20,800 bases of DNA from contig JABZHC010000014.1 in the NCBI GenBank assembly GCA_015259035.1, positions 1 through 20,800 on the forward strand, given 5' to 3'. Under the pieces are notes generated by a model, which saw only the letters and a list, made by a program, of their open reading frames with translations, ran no database searches and had not been told where the DNA came from. A program made the translations under genes and the position numbers. Shown here piece after piece: positions 8,850-14,666 of this stretch. This stretch comes from Atopobium sp. (GTDB taxonomy: Bacteria; Actinomycetota; Coriobacteriia; Coriobacteriales; Atopobiaceae). Within the stretch, counting starts at the first letter, position 1. Each line of letters opens with the position of its first letter.

Positions 8850-10240
8850 TGGCCACCTTAACTCCCGCTCGAAGAGTGGCCTATCAGGCATTCTTTGAGT
8901 GTAGACGCAACAACCTACGCATTCGCGATTACCTACGAGAGTCAAAGGATTTCTCGGAGCTTTCTGCTCAAGATAAAGCTTTTGCTACACGCCTTGCACT
9001 AGGGGCTACCCTCACAAAGGGCAAACTTGATCAAGCTCTGAGGAATCATCTTAAGTCAGGTATTCATCTAGAGCCAAAGGTACAGGATGCTCTCCGTATT
9101 GCTGTATTTGAGGTTTTATATTTAGAGACTAGACGCGACGCCGCCATCAGCCAAGGTGTTGAGCTGATAAAGTCTATCTCAAAGCGATCTTCCGGCCTTG
9201 CAAACGCTGTGCTCAGAAAAATTTCTGAAACTGAAGCTCAGCTGACGCGTGCAAAGAACCCAAAAACACCTTCAGAGCTTTCGTGGGCGTCAGGCATTCC
9301 TGAGTGGATTTGCTTGGAGATTATCGAATCGCTTGGAGAATCTGCTGCTCAAAAGCTTATTCTTAATTTAAAGAACCCTGCTCCTGTGTATGTTTTACAG
9401 AGAAACGTATCAGAACAACAATTGCAGAATAGTTCGTTAGAGCTACAGCAAACAGTTCTTCCGGATGTGTATGAGGTAAAAAATCCCGCGCAACTTAACG
9501 TTGATGCGTATGTGAAGAAAGTCCAGATCGTTCCTGCAGATTTAGCTTCTCAGCTTGTGGCACTTCTCGCGACATCGTATGTAGACCAAGATATGCTTGA
9601 GGTTGGACAGGGTAGAGGAACCAAATCCTTGTTGCTCTCTCACGCATTTGAGGTGCTTGATAAAGAGAATACCCACATTACTGCTGTTGAGCTTGTAAAG
9701 GGAAAGTCTCACGTTTCAAAAAGAAGGTTGAAGATCGCCGGACTTTCAGATCAGGTCACTTCACTCACGTTTGACGCCACACAGTTTGTATCACCAGAGG
9801 TTCCAGAGGAGCTTAATCAGAGCTTTGACGTGGTGTTTATTGATGCTCCATGCTCTGGTTTGGGTACGCTTCGTCGTCACCCAGAGATTGCATGGAACCT
9901 GTCACCAGAAAGCCTGTATGACGGAGGAGAGCTTACCGTCTTACAGACCAAACTTTTGCAAAGCTGCAGTAGTCGTGTAGAGATGGGTGGCTTTTTAGTC
10001 TATGCAACGTGCTCACTCTCAAATTCAGAGAATCAGCAGGTTGTAGATGATTTTCTTGCAAGCTCAGAGGGCTCTCATTTTGAGGTGCAAAGCCTTTTTG
10101 AGTGTCCCGCGCGTGCATATTTAACACCAGAAGCGCAAGAGTTTCTCGACACGTGCATTACGCCAGAGGGATTTTTACAGACGGCTTTTGCTTCCGCCGA
10201 TTGTGACGCCCACTTTATGGCGGTGCTCAAACGCAAATAA
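8849..10240 (+). CDS. rsmB: 16S rRNA (cytosine-967-C5)-methyltransferase RsmB
   Basis: SAM-dependent m5C methyltransferase for 16S rRNA, called Sun or RsmB in the homologous Bacillus and E. coli loci. Length 463 residues. Seen: an N-terminal NusB-like RNA-binding domain (about 1-130), a linker, then the catalytic domain. Motif IV DAPCSGLGTLRRHPE holds Cys335, and motif VI VYATCS holds the nucleophile Cys388; this two-cysteine pattern defines RNA m5C enzymes. Motif I is EVGQGRGTKS (251-260) rather than the usual DxCAAPGGKT; the glycine-rich core is kept but the first half differs, so cofactor-loop details may vary. RsmF is an alternative in the same family, but the NusB domain and the def-fmt context favour RsmB. 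Its start overlaps the fmt stop by one base. It is the last gene of the leftmost operon. Confidence 0.92.
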   Translation: MATLTPARRVAYQAFFECRRNNLRIRDYLRESKDFSELSAQDKAFATRLALGATLTKGKLDQALRNHLKSGIHLEPKVQDALRIAVFEVLYLETRRDAAISQGVELIKSISKRSSGLANAVLRKISETEAQLTRAKNPKTPSELSWASGIPEWICLEIIESLGESAAQKLILNLKNPAPVYVLQRNVSEQQLQNSSLELQQTVLPDVYEVKNPAQLNVDAYVKKVQIVPADLASQLVALLATSYVDQDMLEVGQGRGTKSLLLSHAFEVLDKENTHITAVELVKGKSHVSKRRLKIAGLSDQVTSLTFDATQFVSPEVPEELNQSFDVVFIDAPCSGLGTLRRHPEIAWNLSPESLYDGGELTVLQTKLLQSCSSRVEMGGFLVYATCSLSNSENQQVVDDFLASSEGSHFEVQSLFECPARAYLTPEAQEFLDTCITPEGFLQTAFASADCDAHFMAVLKRK

Positions 10241-10241
10241 A

Positions 10242-10272
10242 AAGCTCTTGTTGTGTTGTCCAACAAGAGCTT
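10242..10272 (-). terminator. Intrinsic terminator for the minus-strand zinc-ribbon gene
   Basis: A perfect 12-bp stem (10242-10253 with 10261-10272) has a 7-nt loop. On the minus strand it is followed by T5-A-T3, which overlaps the rsmB stop codon. On the + strand only CTTCATACG follows, so it is a weaker terminator for rsmB, although the stem may still stop convergent transcription from that side. Confidence 0.85.
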
Positions 10273-10316
10273 CATACGTGATGTTTAAAGAGCGCCTTCA
10301 GGCTCAAAGCGTTGAA

Positions 10317-10502
10317 TTACTTTCCTTTGCTATCGGTGTTATAAAAACCGCTGCCCTTAAAGACAATGGTTGAGGTGTTGTAAACGCGCTCAGTCTCGTG
10401 TCCGCATTTTGGGCACTGAGGAGCTTCAATCTTCAGGCTCATTGGGCGCTCAATTTCAAAGGTATTGTCGCAGTGTGTGCAATGATAGCTATAACGTGCC
10501 AT
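10317..10502 (-). CDS. FmdB-type small zinc-ribbon protein
   Basis: A 61-residue protein of the FmdB/CxxC-CxxC zinc-ribbon family. The family is often labelled a putative regulatory protein after FmdB of methylotrophs, but its biochemical role is not established. Seen: start MARYSYHCTHC, with zinc ligands Cys8, Cys11, Cys30 and Cys33 (CPKCG), and a short hydrophilic tail rich in Ser, Gly and Lys. ATG at 10502 is preceded by GGAGG (10507-10511 on the minus strand) with a 4-nt spacer. A TATAAAT box on the minus strand (10521-10527) could be its -10, but I see no good -35. It is an isolated single-gene unit between two + strand units, with its own terminator. Zinc binding is inferred from the cysteines. 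Confidence 0.85.
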   Translation of the reverse strand: MARYSYHCTHCDNTFEIERPMSLKIEAPQCPKCGHETERVYNTSTIVFKGSGFYNTDSKGK

Positions 10503-10601
10503 GCATCCTCCATGAAAACAATTTATAAACGTGAGATACTTTACCCTACTTAGAGTAGATATTTCACGATTGCAACTAATAAGTTTGTTTACGGAGGCAT
10601 T

Positions 10602-11966
10602 ATGCAGGTGACCGGTGCAATTTTTGATTGCGATGGAACTCTTGTTGATTCAATGCACGTTTGGCACAACGTTTTTGGCGCTGTTCTTCCTAAATACGGC
10701 AAGACTATTGATTCGGATATTTTTGACCGCGTAGAGGCTGTTTCCCTCATTGGTGGATGTCAGATTTGCGTTGATGAGCTGGATTTGCCTATTACAGCGG
10801 AAGCTTTATATGAAGAGTTCTGCGCGTACGTAACTGATCAGTACCAACATCATGTTTCAATCATTCCCGGTGCAAAGGAGTTCTTACAGGAGCTCTACGA
10901 TGCAGGTATTCCTATGGCCGTTGCTTCGTCAACTCCCGTGCGAGAAGTTTGTGCAGCTCTGGCAGCTCAAGGTATTGAGCACCTCTTCAAAACAGTGGTC
11001 TCAACAGAAGATGTGGGGGGAGTGGACAAGGTTGAGCCCGATGTTTACCTTGAGGCTCTTCGTCGTCTTGGCACCGATAAAGCAACTACCTGGGTCTTTG
11101 AAGACGCTCCGTTTGGGGCACAGACAGCACAAAATGCGGGCTTTCCTGTGGTAGCGCTCTACAACGACCACGACGGCCGCGACCCCGTCTTTATGCGAGA
11201 GCACTCTAACATCTTTGCCCACACCTACGGCGAGATGTCGCTTCTGCGCCTTCAGGACTACGAGCGCCCTCTGACCGCAGCGCCTTCTGGCGAGAAACCC
11301 CTTGGGGTCCTTATTGTGGGCGGATCCCCAGAGGCTGTTTCGCACACGACGCTCTCTACCTGCGTCCAGAGCGCAGACTACTTGATAGCAGTTGACCACG
11401 GCGCAGACGCATGTCGTGTTGCCGGCGTGATTCCACAACTTGCGCTTGGAGACTTTGACTCGGCTACACCAGAAACTCTGGCTTGGCTCAAAGAGCAGCA
11501 GGTACCTTGCATGAAGTTTAATGCTGACAAGTACGACACTGACCTTGCTCTTGCCCTGAAGTCTGCTGAGTACGAGGCAATTCGTAAAGACAGCAAGCTC
11601 TCGCTGACGGTTGTCTCAACGTCCGGCGGCCACTTGGATCACCAGCTTGTAGTGCTCGGTCTTCTCGCCACGTGGGCAAAGACGAGCAAGACGGCAGTTC
11701 GAGTTGTGGAGAATGACTTTGAGATGCGCTTTTTAGCTGCGGGCCAAGTTGATTCGTGGCAGCTGAGCGCAACTGATGCGGGTAAAAAGATTTCTCTTGT
11801 AGCTCTGTCAGAGGAGTGCGAGGTTTCTGAGACTGGCATGAGGTGGAATCTTAATCACGAGAAATTCACACTGCTTGGAGACGATGGCATTTCAAATATC
11901 GTTGAATCCGACGATGCTTGGGTAAGGTGCGAGAAGGGCTGTCTTTTGGTACAGCTTTGGAACTAA
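10602..11966 (+). CDS. HAD-family phosphatase fused to thiamine pyrophosphokinase
   Basis: A 454-residue two-domain protein. Residues 1 to about 215 are a HAD-IA phosphatase: nucleophile Asp9 and acid Asp11 in FDCDGTLVD, motif II ASSTP (108-112), Lys143, and motif IV FEDAPFG (166-172). Residues about 233-454 are thiamine pyrophosphokinase (ThiN type): DHGAD (265-269), GDFDS (283-287), KYDTD (310-314) and SGGHLDH (341-347), the Mg-ATP and thiamine-binding signatures. The second half should turn thiamine into thiamine diphosphate. The HAD substrate is unknown; thiamine monophosphate is an attractive guess, since plants and some bacteria use HAD enzymes for that step. In Bacillus, thiN stands alone at this syntenic place. 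GGAGG (10595-10599 region) precedes the ATG. No TPP riboswitch is seen in the 99-nt upstream gap. GC rises sharply at the domain junction. Confidence 0.9.
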   Translation: MQVTGAIFDCDGTLVDSMHVWHNVFGAVLPKYGKTIDSDIFDRVEAVSLIGGCQICVDELDLPITAEALYEEFCAYVTDQYQHHVSIIPGAKEFLQELYDAGIPMAVASSTPVREVCAALAAQGIEHLFKTVVSTEDVGGVDKVEPDVYLEALRRLGTDKATTWVFEDAPFGAQTAQNAGFPVVALYNDHDGRDPVFMREHSNIFAHTYGEMSLLRLQDYERPLTAAPSGEKPLGVLIVGGSPEAVSHTTLSTCVQSADYLIAVDHGADACRVAGVIPQLALGDFDSATPETLAWLKEQQVPCMKFNADKYDTDLALALKSAEYEAIRKDSKLSLTVVSTSGGHLDHQLVVLGLLATWAKTSKTAVRVVENDFEMRFLAAGQVDSWQLSATDAGKKISLVALSEECEVSETGMRWNLNHEKFTLLGDDGISNIVESDDAWVRCEKGCLLVQLWN

Positions 11967-11981
11967 GGTACTGAGGGGCTG

Positions 11982-12016
11982 TGTTGGGGCTGCGTTTGAG
12001 TTACAAAGCCCCAACA
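11982..12016. repeat. Large GC-rich hairpin downstream of the HAD-TPK gene
   Basis: A 10-bp perfect inverted repeat (TGTTGGGGCT at 11982-11991 with AGCCCCAACA at 12007-12016) has a 15-nt loop. No T-tract follows on either strand, so it is not a textbook terminator. It could stabilise the mRNA 3' end or be a remnant of a dispersed repeat. Confidence 0.6.
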
Positions 12017-12074
12017 TGTGACGATAAGCTCCAGTGGGCTATGTTTGGAATTACCGACAGTTAATCGAGCTAAG

Positions 12075-12101
12075 AAAAAAGGTCGCCGTGGCGACCTTTT
12101 T
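12075..12101. terminator. Bidirectional intrinsic terminator between HAD-TPK and rpmB
   Basis: A-tract, GGTCGC stem (12081-12086), CGTG loop, GCGACC (12091-12096), then a T-tract. The A and T runs extend the stem by about 5 bp and supply a U-tract on both strands. It sits between convergent genes, so it can stop the + strand HAD-TPK transcript and the minus-strand rpmB transcript. Confidence 0.93.
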
Positions 12102-12130
12102 AAATTTGAGGTAAGACGAGCTTAAGTTGC

Positions 12131-12319
12131 TTAGTTGCGAGCAATCTTGCCGGACTTGAGGCAACGGGAGCAAACATTCATCTTCTTGCGCTGGCCATCG
12201 ACAACGACAGTAACACGCTGAATGTTTGGCTTAAAGGTGCGGGCCACAGTACGGTGAGAGTGGGAGATGGAGCGACCGGCAACGGCGTGCTTACCGCAGA
12301 AATCACAGACCTTCGACAT
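12131..12319 (-). CDS. rpmB: 50S ribosomal protein L28
   Basis: Large-subunit ribosomal protein L28, 62 residues. Seen: start MSKVCDFCGK, the basic core SHSHRTVARTFKPNIQ, and CSRCLKSGKI near the end. Cys5, Cys8, Cys50 and Cys53 make this the zinc-binding (C+) form. The open frame extends 16 codons upstream to 12367, but the ATG at 12319 is chosen because GGAGG (12328-12332 on the minus strand) lies 8 nt before it and the family starts with MSKVC or MAKVC. Its reversed orientation between the thiamine kinase gene and yloU-yloV is the same as in Bacillus. It has its own strong promoter, with a palindrome in the spacer, and shares the bidirectional terminator downstream. Confidence 0.97.
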   Translation of the reverse strand: MSKVCDFCGKHAVAGRSISHSHRTVARTFKPNIQRVTVVVDGQRKKMNVCSRCLKSGKIARN

Positions 12320-12378
12320 GAGTAAGACCTCCATAGGATAGGCGCCCTCTGCGCCTAAAATTTCCAAATAGCCGAATT

Positions 12379-12406
12379 AATATAGCACAATATATTGTGT
12401 TGTCAA
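12379..12406 (-). promoter_or_regulatory. rpmB promoter with a palindromic operator-like spacer
   Basis: On the minus strand a perfect -35 TTGACA (12401-12406) and a -10 TATATT (12379-12384) are separated by 16 nt. The spacer is a 14-bp perfect palindrome, CACAATATATTGTG (12386-12399). As 16 bases (12385-12400) it fits the NrdR-box consensus acaCwAtATaTwGtgt at all but the first position. A protein bound there would cover the RNA polymerase site. Only one box is clear, whereas NrdR usually uses two spaced boxes, so the regulator is unproven. Confidence 0.7.
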
Positions 12407-12431
12407 AGCATGAATATAACATTCACAATTA

Positions 12432-12452
12432 GACAGCTTTTTGACAGCTTTT
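12432..12452 (+). repeat. Tandem direct repeat of GACAGCTTTT(T)
   Basis: GACAGCTTTTT (12432-12442) is followed at once by GACAGCTTTT (12443-12452) in the rpmB/yloU divergent intergenic region. The second copy creates a TTGACA (12441-12446) that could act as a -35 for the + strand with TTTATT (12465-12470) 18 nt further on. It may be an activator or repressor site, or simply a slippage product. Confidence 0.45.
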
Positions 12453-12506
12453 GAATGTTTTTCATTTATTACACCAAGATTAAATAACAAGAAAAAGATT
12501 TGTCAA

Positions 12507-12569
12507 TTGCAAGGTTATCAACTTGTATGTATAAGCCGCTTTAATAATAAATGTGTCCTGCGGTATACT
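12507..12569 (+). promoter_or_regulatory. Candidate promoter(s) for yloU-yloV
   Basis: TTGCAA (12507-12512), a 17-nt spacer, then TATAAG (12530-12535) is the best-spaced pair. A second -10-like TATACT (12564-12569) lies nearer the gene with only a poor -35 (TTTAAT). The region is strongly AT-rich. Which site is used cannot be decided from sequence alone. Confidence 0.4.
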
Positions 12570-12598
12570 AAATAACAATGACTAACCCTGGTTCTTGC

Positions 12599-12606
12599 GA
12601 GAGGAG
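12599..12606 (+). promoter_or_regulatory. Ribosome binding site that fixes the yloU start
   Basis: GAGAGGAG lies 7 nt before the ATG at 12614. It shows that the in-frame ATG at 12578, which has no such site, is not the start. An ATG at 12609 is followed at once by TAA and is not used for a protein. Confidence 0.8.
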
Positions 12607-12613
12607 TTATGTA

Positions 12614-12961
12614 ATGACTACCGCTGTTCCTGGAACACTAAGAGTTTCTAATGATTGCCTTGCTGACCTGGCGGGCTATGCAGCTATGGAATGTTATGGC
12701 GTTGTTGGCATGGCAGAGATTGATGAGGCAGCAGGTGTTGCTCGTCTTCTTCCAACATACCGACTTCGTAAGGGTATTGATGTGACCCCAACTCCTAAGG
12801 GAGTTCAGGTTGACCTTCACATTGTTGTTGAGCAGGGCGTTAACATGGCGTCTGTTGTCGACAATCTTGAGAGCTCAGTAAAGTTTTTGCTTAAGCAAAT
12901 TGCAGAGCTTTCATGTGTTGATGTAACTGTACATATCGAGGCCATGCGTAATTCTCGCTAA
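12614..12961 (+). CDS. Asp23/Gls24 family envelope stress response protein (YloU-like)
   Basis: A 115-residue protein of the Asp23/Gls24 (DUF322) family, small cytoplasmic proteins linked to alkaline or envelope stress in Gram-positive bacteria; the exact activity is not known. Seen: the family start pattern, with VSNDCLADLAGYAAMECYGV, a conserved central GVQVDLHIVVEQGVN strand, and a C-terminal helix ending in VDVTVHIEAMR. No membrane segment or signal peptide is seen. It is the first gene of the yloU-yloV unit, with the DAK-type kinase 37 nt downstream; this pairing is conserved in Bacillus and in actinobacteria. The start is set by the GAGAGGAG site. Close homologues in the same family (AmaP-associated Asp23) are unlikely because the partner here is yloV. 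Confidence 0.88.
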   Translation: MTTAVPGTLRVSNDCLADLAGYAAMECYGVVGMAEIDEAAGVARLLPTYRLRKGIDVTPTPKGVQVDLHIVVEQGVNMASVVDNLESSVKFLLKQIAELSCVDVTVHIEAMRNSR

Positions 12962-12998
12962 GCTTTTTGCTTCAAATGAGTAGGAACTGAGGTCTAAC

Positions 12999-14663
12999 GT
13001 GATTTCAAATGTCATTCGTACATGCTTCCCTGTAGCAGCCCTTGCTGTTGCAGATAAAGCAGAAGAGATCAACAAGCTCAACGTTTTTCCTGTACCAGAT
13101 GGAGACACCGGCACTAACATGTCCCTTACCCTGGGCACCGTTGTTCGTGAGGTTCAAGATCTTCCTCAAGATACAAGCATGCAGGATATTGCAAAGGCAA
13201 TTACCCACGGTTCTCTGATGGGTGCTCGTGGTAACTCTGGCGTTATTACGTCTCAGATTCTTCGTGGTATTGCTGAGGGTCTGTGTGACGTTAAAAATCC
13301 TGAGGCAGTAACTCCAAAGGATATTGCTCACGCATTCCGCCGCGGTAAAGAGGTTGCTTTTAAGGCTGTTAGAAAGCCTGTTGAGGGCACTATTCTTACC
13401 GTTTTGAAGGACGTCTCTGCTAAGGCAGACTCCCTTGAGAAGTCTCAGCTCACCCCAGTTGAGGTTTTGGACGCGCTGGTTGTTGAGGCATATGAGTCTG
13501 TTGCCCGCACTCCTGAGCTTCTTCCTGTCCTCAAAGAGAACGGTGTTGTCGACTCCGGTGCATTTGGTTTTGCAACCTTCCTTGAGGGCTTTGTAAACGC
13601 TGTTACCGGCAAGACTGAAACAACTGACTTCCAGACCACTGTTTCTGTTTCTGACGCTAAGGCTGCTACCAGCGCAAAGGTTGAGATTGAGCTCAACGAT
13701 GACTGGGAGGGTTCTGAGTATCGCTACTGCAATGAGTTCCTCTTTAAGGCAGATAGTCCTGACTTTGACGAGGATGCAGCTCTGAACTTCCTGGCAACTA
13801 TGGGTGATTGCGAGCTTCTTGTTGGTGCAAACCCAGACTACAAGATTCACGTTCACTCAAATACTCCTAACAAGGTTCTTGAGTACATGCTTCAGTACGG
13901 CCAGATTTTTGAGGTCTTCATTCATAACATGGACCTTGAGGCTAAGGAGCGTACCGAGAAGATCGCTGAAGATAAGAAGGCTGCAGCTGCACCTAAAAAG
14001 GAGCTTGGCTTTGTTGCGGTAACCGCTGGTTCTGGCGCTGCATCAATCTTGAAGTCTCTTGGTGTGGACGTTGTTGTTTCTGGTGGTCAGACCATGAACC
14101 CTTCTACTGCAGACATTCTTGCTGCAATTGAAGAGGCCAATGCAGACCAGGTCATTGTTATGCCAAATAACTCCAACATTCGTATGGCAGCAGAGGCTGC
14201 TGCCAGCGCATGCGAGGATGTTAAGGTTGCTGTTATTCCAACCAAGTCTGTTCTTCAGGCATTTGCTGCAATGTTTGTTGTTGCAGATGGTGTTCCATTT
14301 GAAGAGCTGGTAGAAGAGATGACTGACGCTATCTCTGGCGTTCGTTATGGTGAGGTCACTACCGCAGTCCGCGATTCTTCCGCAGCTGACGGCACTCCTA
14401 TCCACGATGGCGATGTTATGGGTATTCAGGGCGGCTCCATTGATGTTGTCGGCTCTGATGTCATGAAGGTCACGCTTGACCTTATCGCTAAGATGCAAGA
14501 GGAGGAAGAGGGCGACAACCTCACCATTCTTGCAGGTGAGGACTTCTCTGACGAGCAGCTCGATCTTCTCGCTAGCAGAGTTGAGGAAGCCTATCCAGAC
14601 CTTGAGGTTGACGCTCAGCGCGGCGAGCAGCCACTCTATCCAGTCATCTTCTCTATTGAGTAG
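12999..14663 (+). CDS. fakA: DAK-domain fatty acid kinase, FakA/YloV type
   Basis: Kinase that phosphorylates exogenous fatty acids held by a FakB (DegV-family) carrier, giving acyl-phosphate. Length 554 residues, as in the family. Seen: N-terminal DhaL-type ATP domain with LNVFPVPDGDTGTNM (Asp34, Asp36, Asn40) and GARGNSGVITSQILRG; a middle domain with Cys244 and an HVH pair (His284, His286), matching the zinc site of Staphylococcus FakA; and a C-terminal FakB-binding region with VIVMPNNSNI. Start is GTG, with GAGG (12989-12992) 6 nt upstream; no ATG fits the conserved N-terminus. No fakB gene is seen in the window. plsX lies about 5 kb downstream and acts on the same intermediate, acyl-phosphate. 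The product may also bear the older label dihydroxyacetone kinase-like; no DhaK partner is present. Confidence 0.9.
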   Translation: MISNVIRTCFPVAALAVADKAEEINKLNVFPVPDGDTGTNMSLTLGTVVREVQDLPQDTSMQDIAKAITHGSLMGARGNSGVITSQILRGIAEGLCDVKNPEAVTPKDIAHAFRRGKEVAFKAVRKPVEGTILTVLKDVSAKADSLEKSQLTPVEVLDALVVEAYESVARTPELLPVLKENGVVDSGAFGFATFLEGFVNAVTGKTETTDFQTTVSVSDAKAATSAKVEIELNDDWEGSEYRYCNEFLFKADSPDFDEDAALNFLATMGDCELLVGANPDYKIHVHSNTPNKVLEYMLQYGQIFEVFIHNMDLEAKERTEKIAEDKKAAAAPKKELGFVAVTAGSGAASILKSLGVDVVVSGGQTMNPSTADILAAIEEANADQVIVMPNNSNIRMAAEAAASACEDVKVAVIPTKSVLQAFAAMFVVADGVPFEELVEEMTDAISGVRYGEVTTAVRDSSAADGTPIHDGDVMGIQGGSIDVVGSDVMKVTLDLIAKMQEEEEGDNLTILAGEDFSDEQLDLLASRVEEAYPDLEVDAQRGEQPLYPVIFSIE

Positions 14664-14666
14664 GAA

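Noticed and set aside
10503..10601. TPP riboswitch upstream of the thiamine kinase fusion
   Set aside because: The 99-nt gap lacks the conserved CTGAGA and the other THI-box elements. It is also too short once the fmdB upstream region is allowed for.
12320..12367. A longer rpmB start at 12367
   Set aside because: The extra 16 residues do not belong to L28, and the ribosome site GGAGG fits only the ATG at 12319.
12515..12523. TTATCAACT as a DnaA box near an origin
   Set aside because: It is a single imperfect match to TTATNCACA, with no cluster and no dnaA, dnaN or gidB genes nearby.
13005..13856. A 283-codon open frame on the minus strand
   Set aside because: It lies wholly antisense to fakA, which has all its family motifs. 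The antisense product is rich in Cys, Asn and Leu, has no recognisable domain, and is the mirror frame expected from fakA codon bias.
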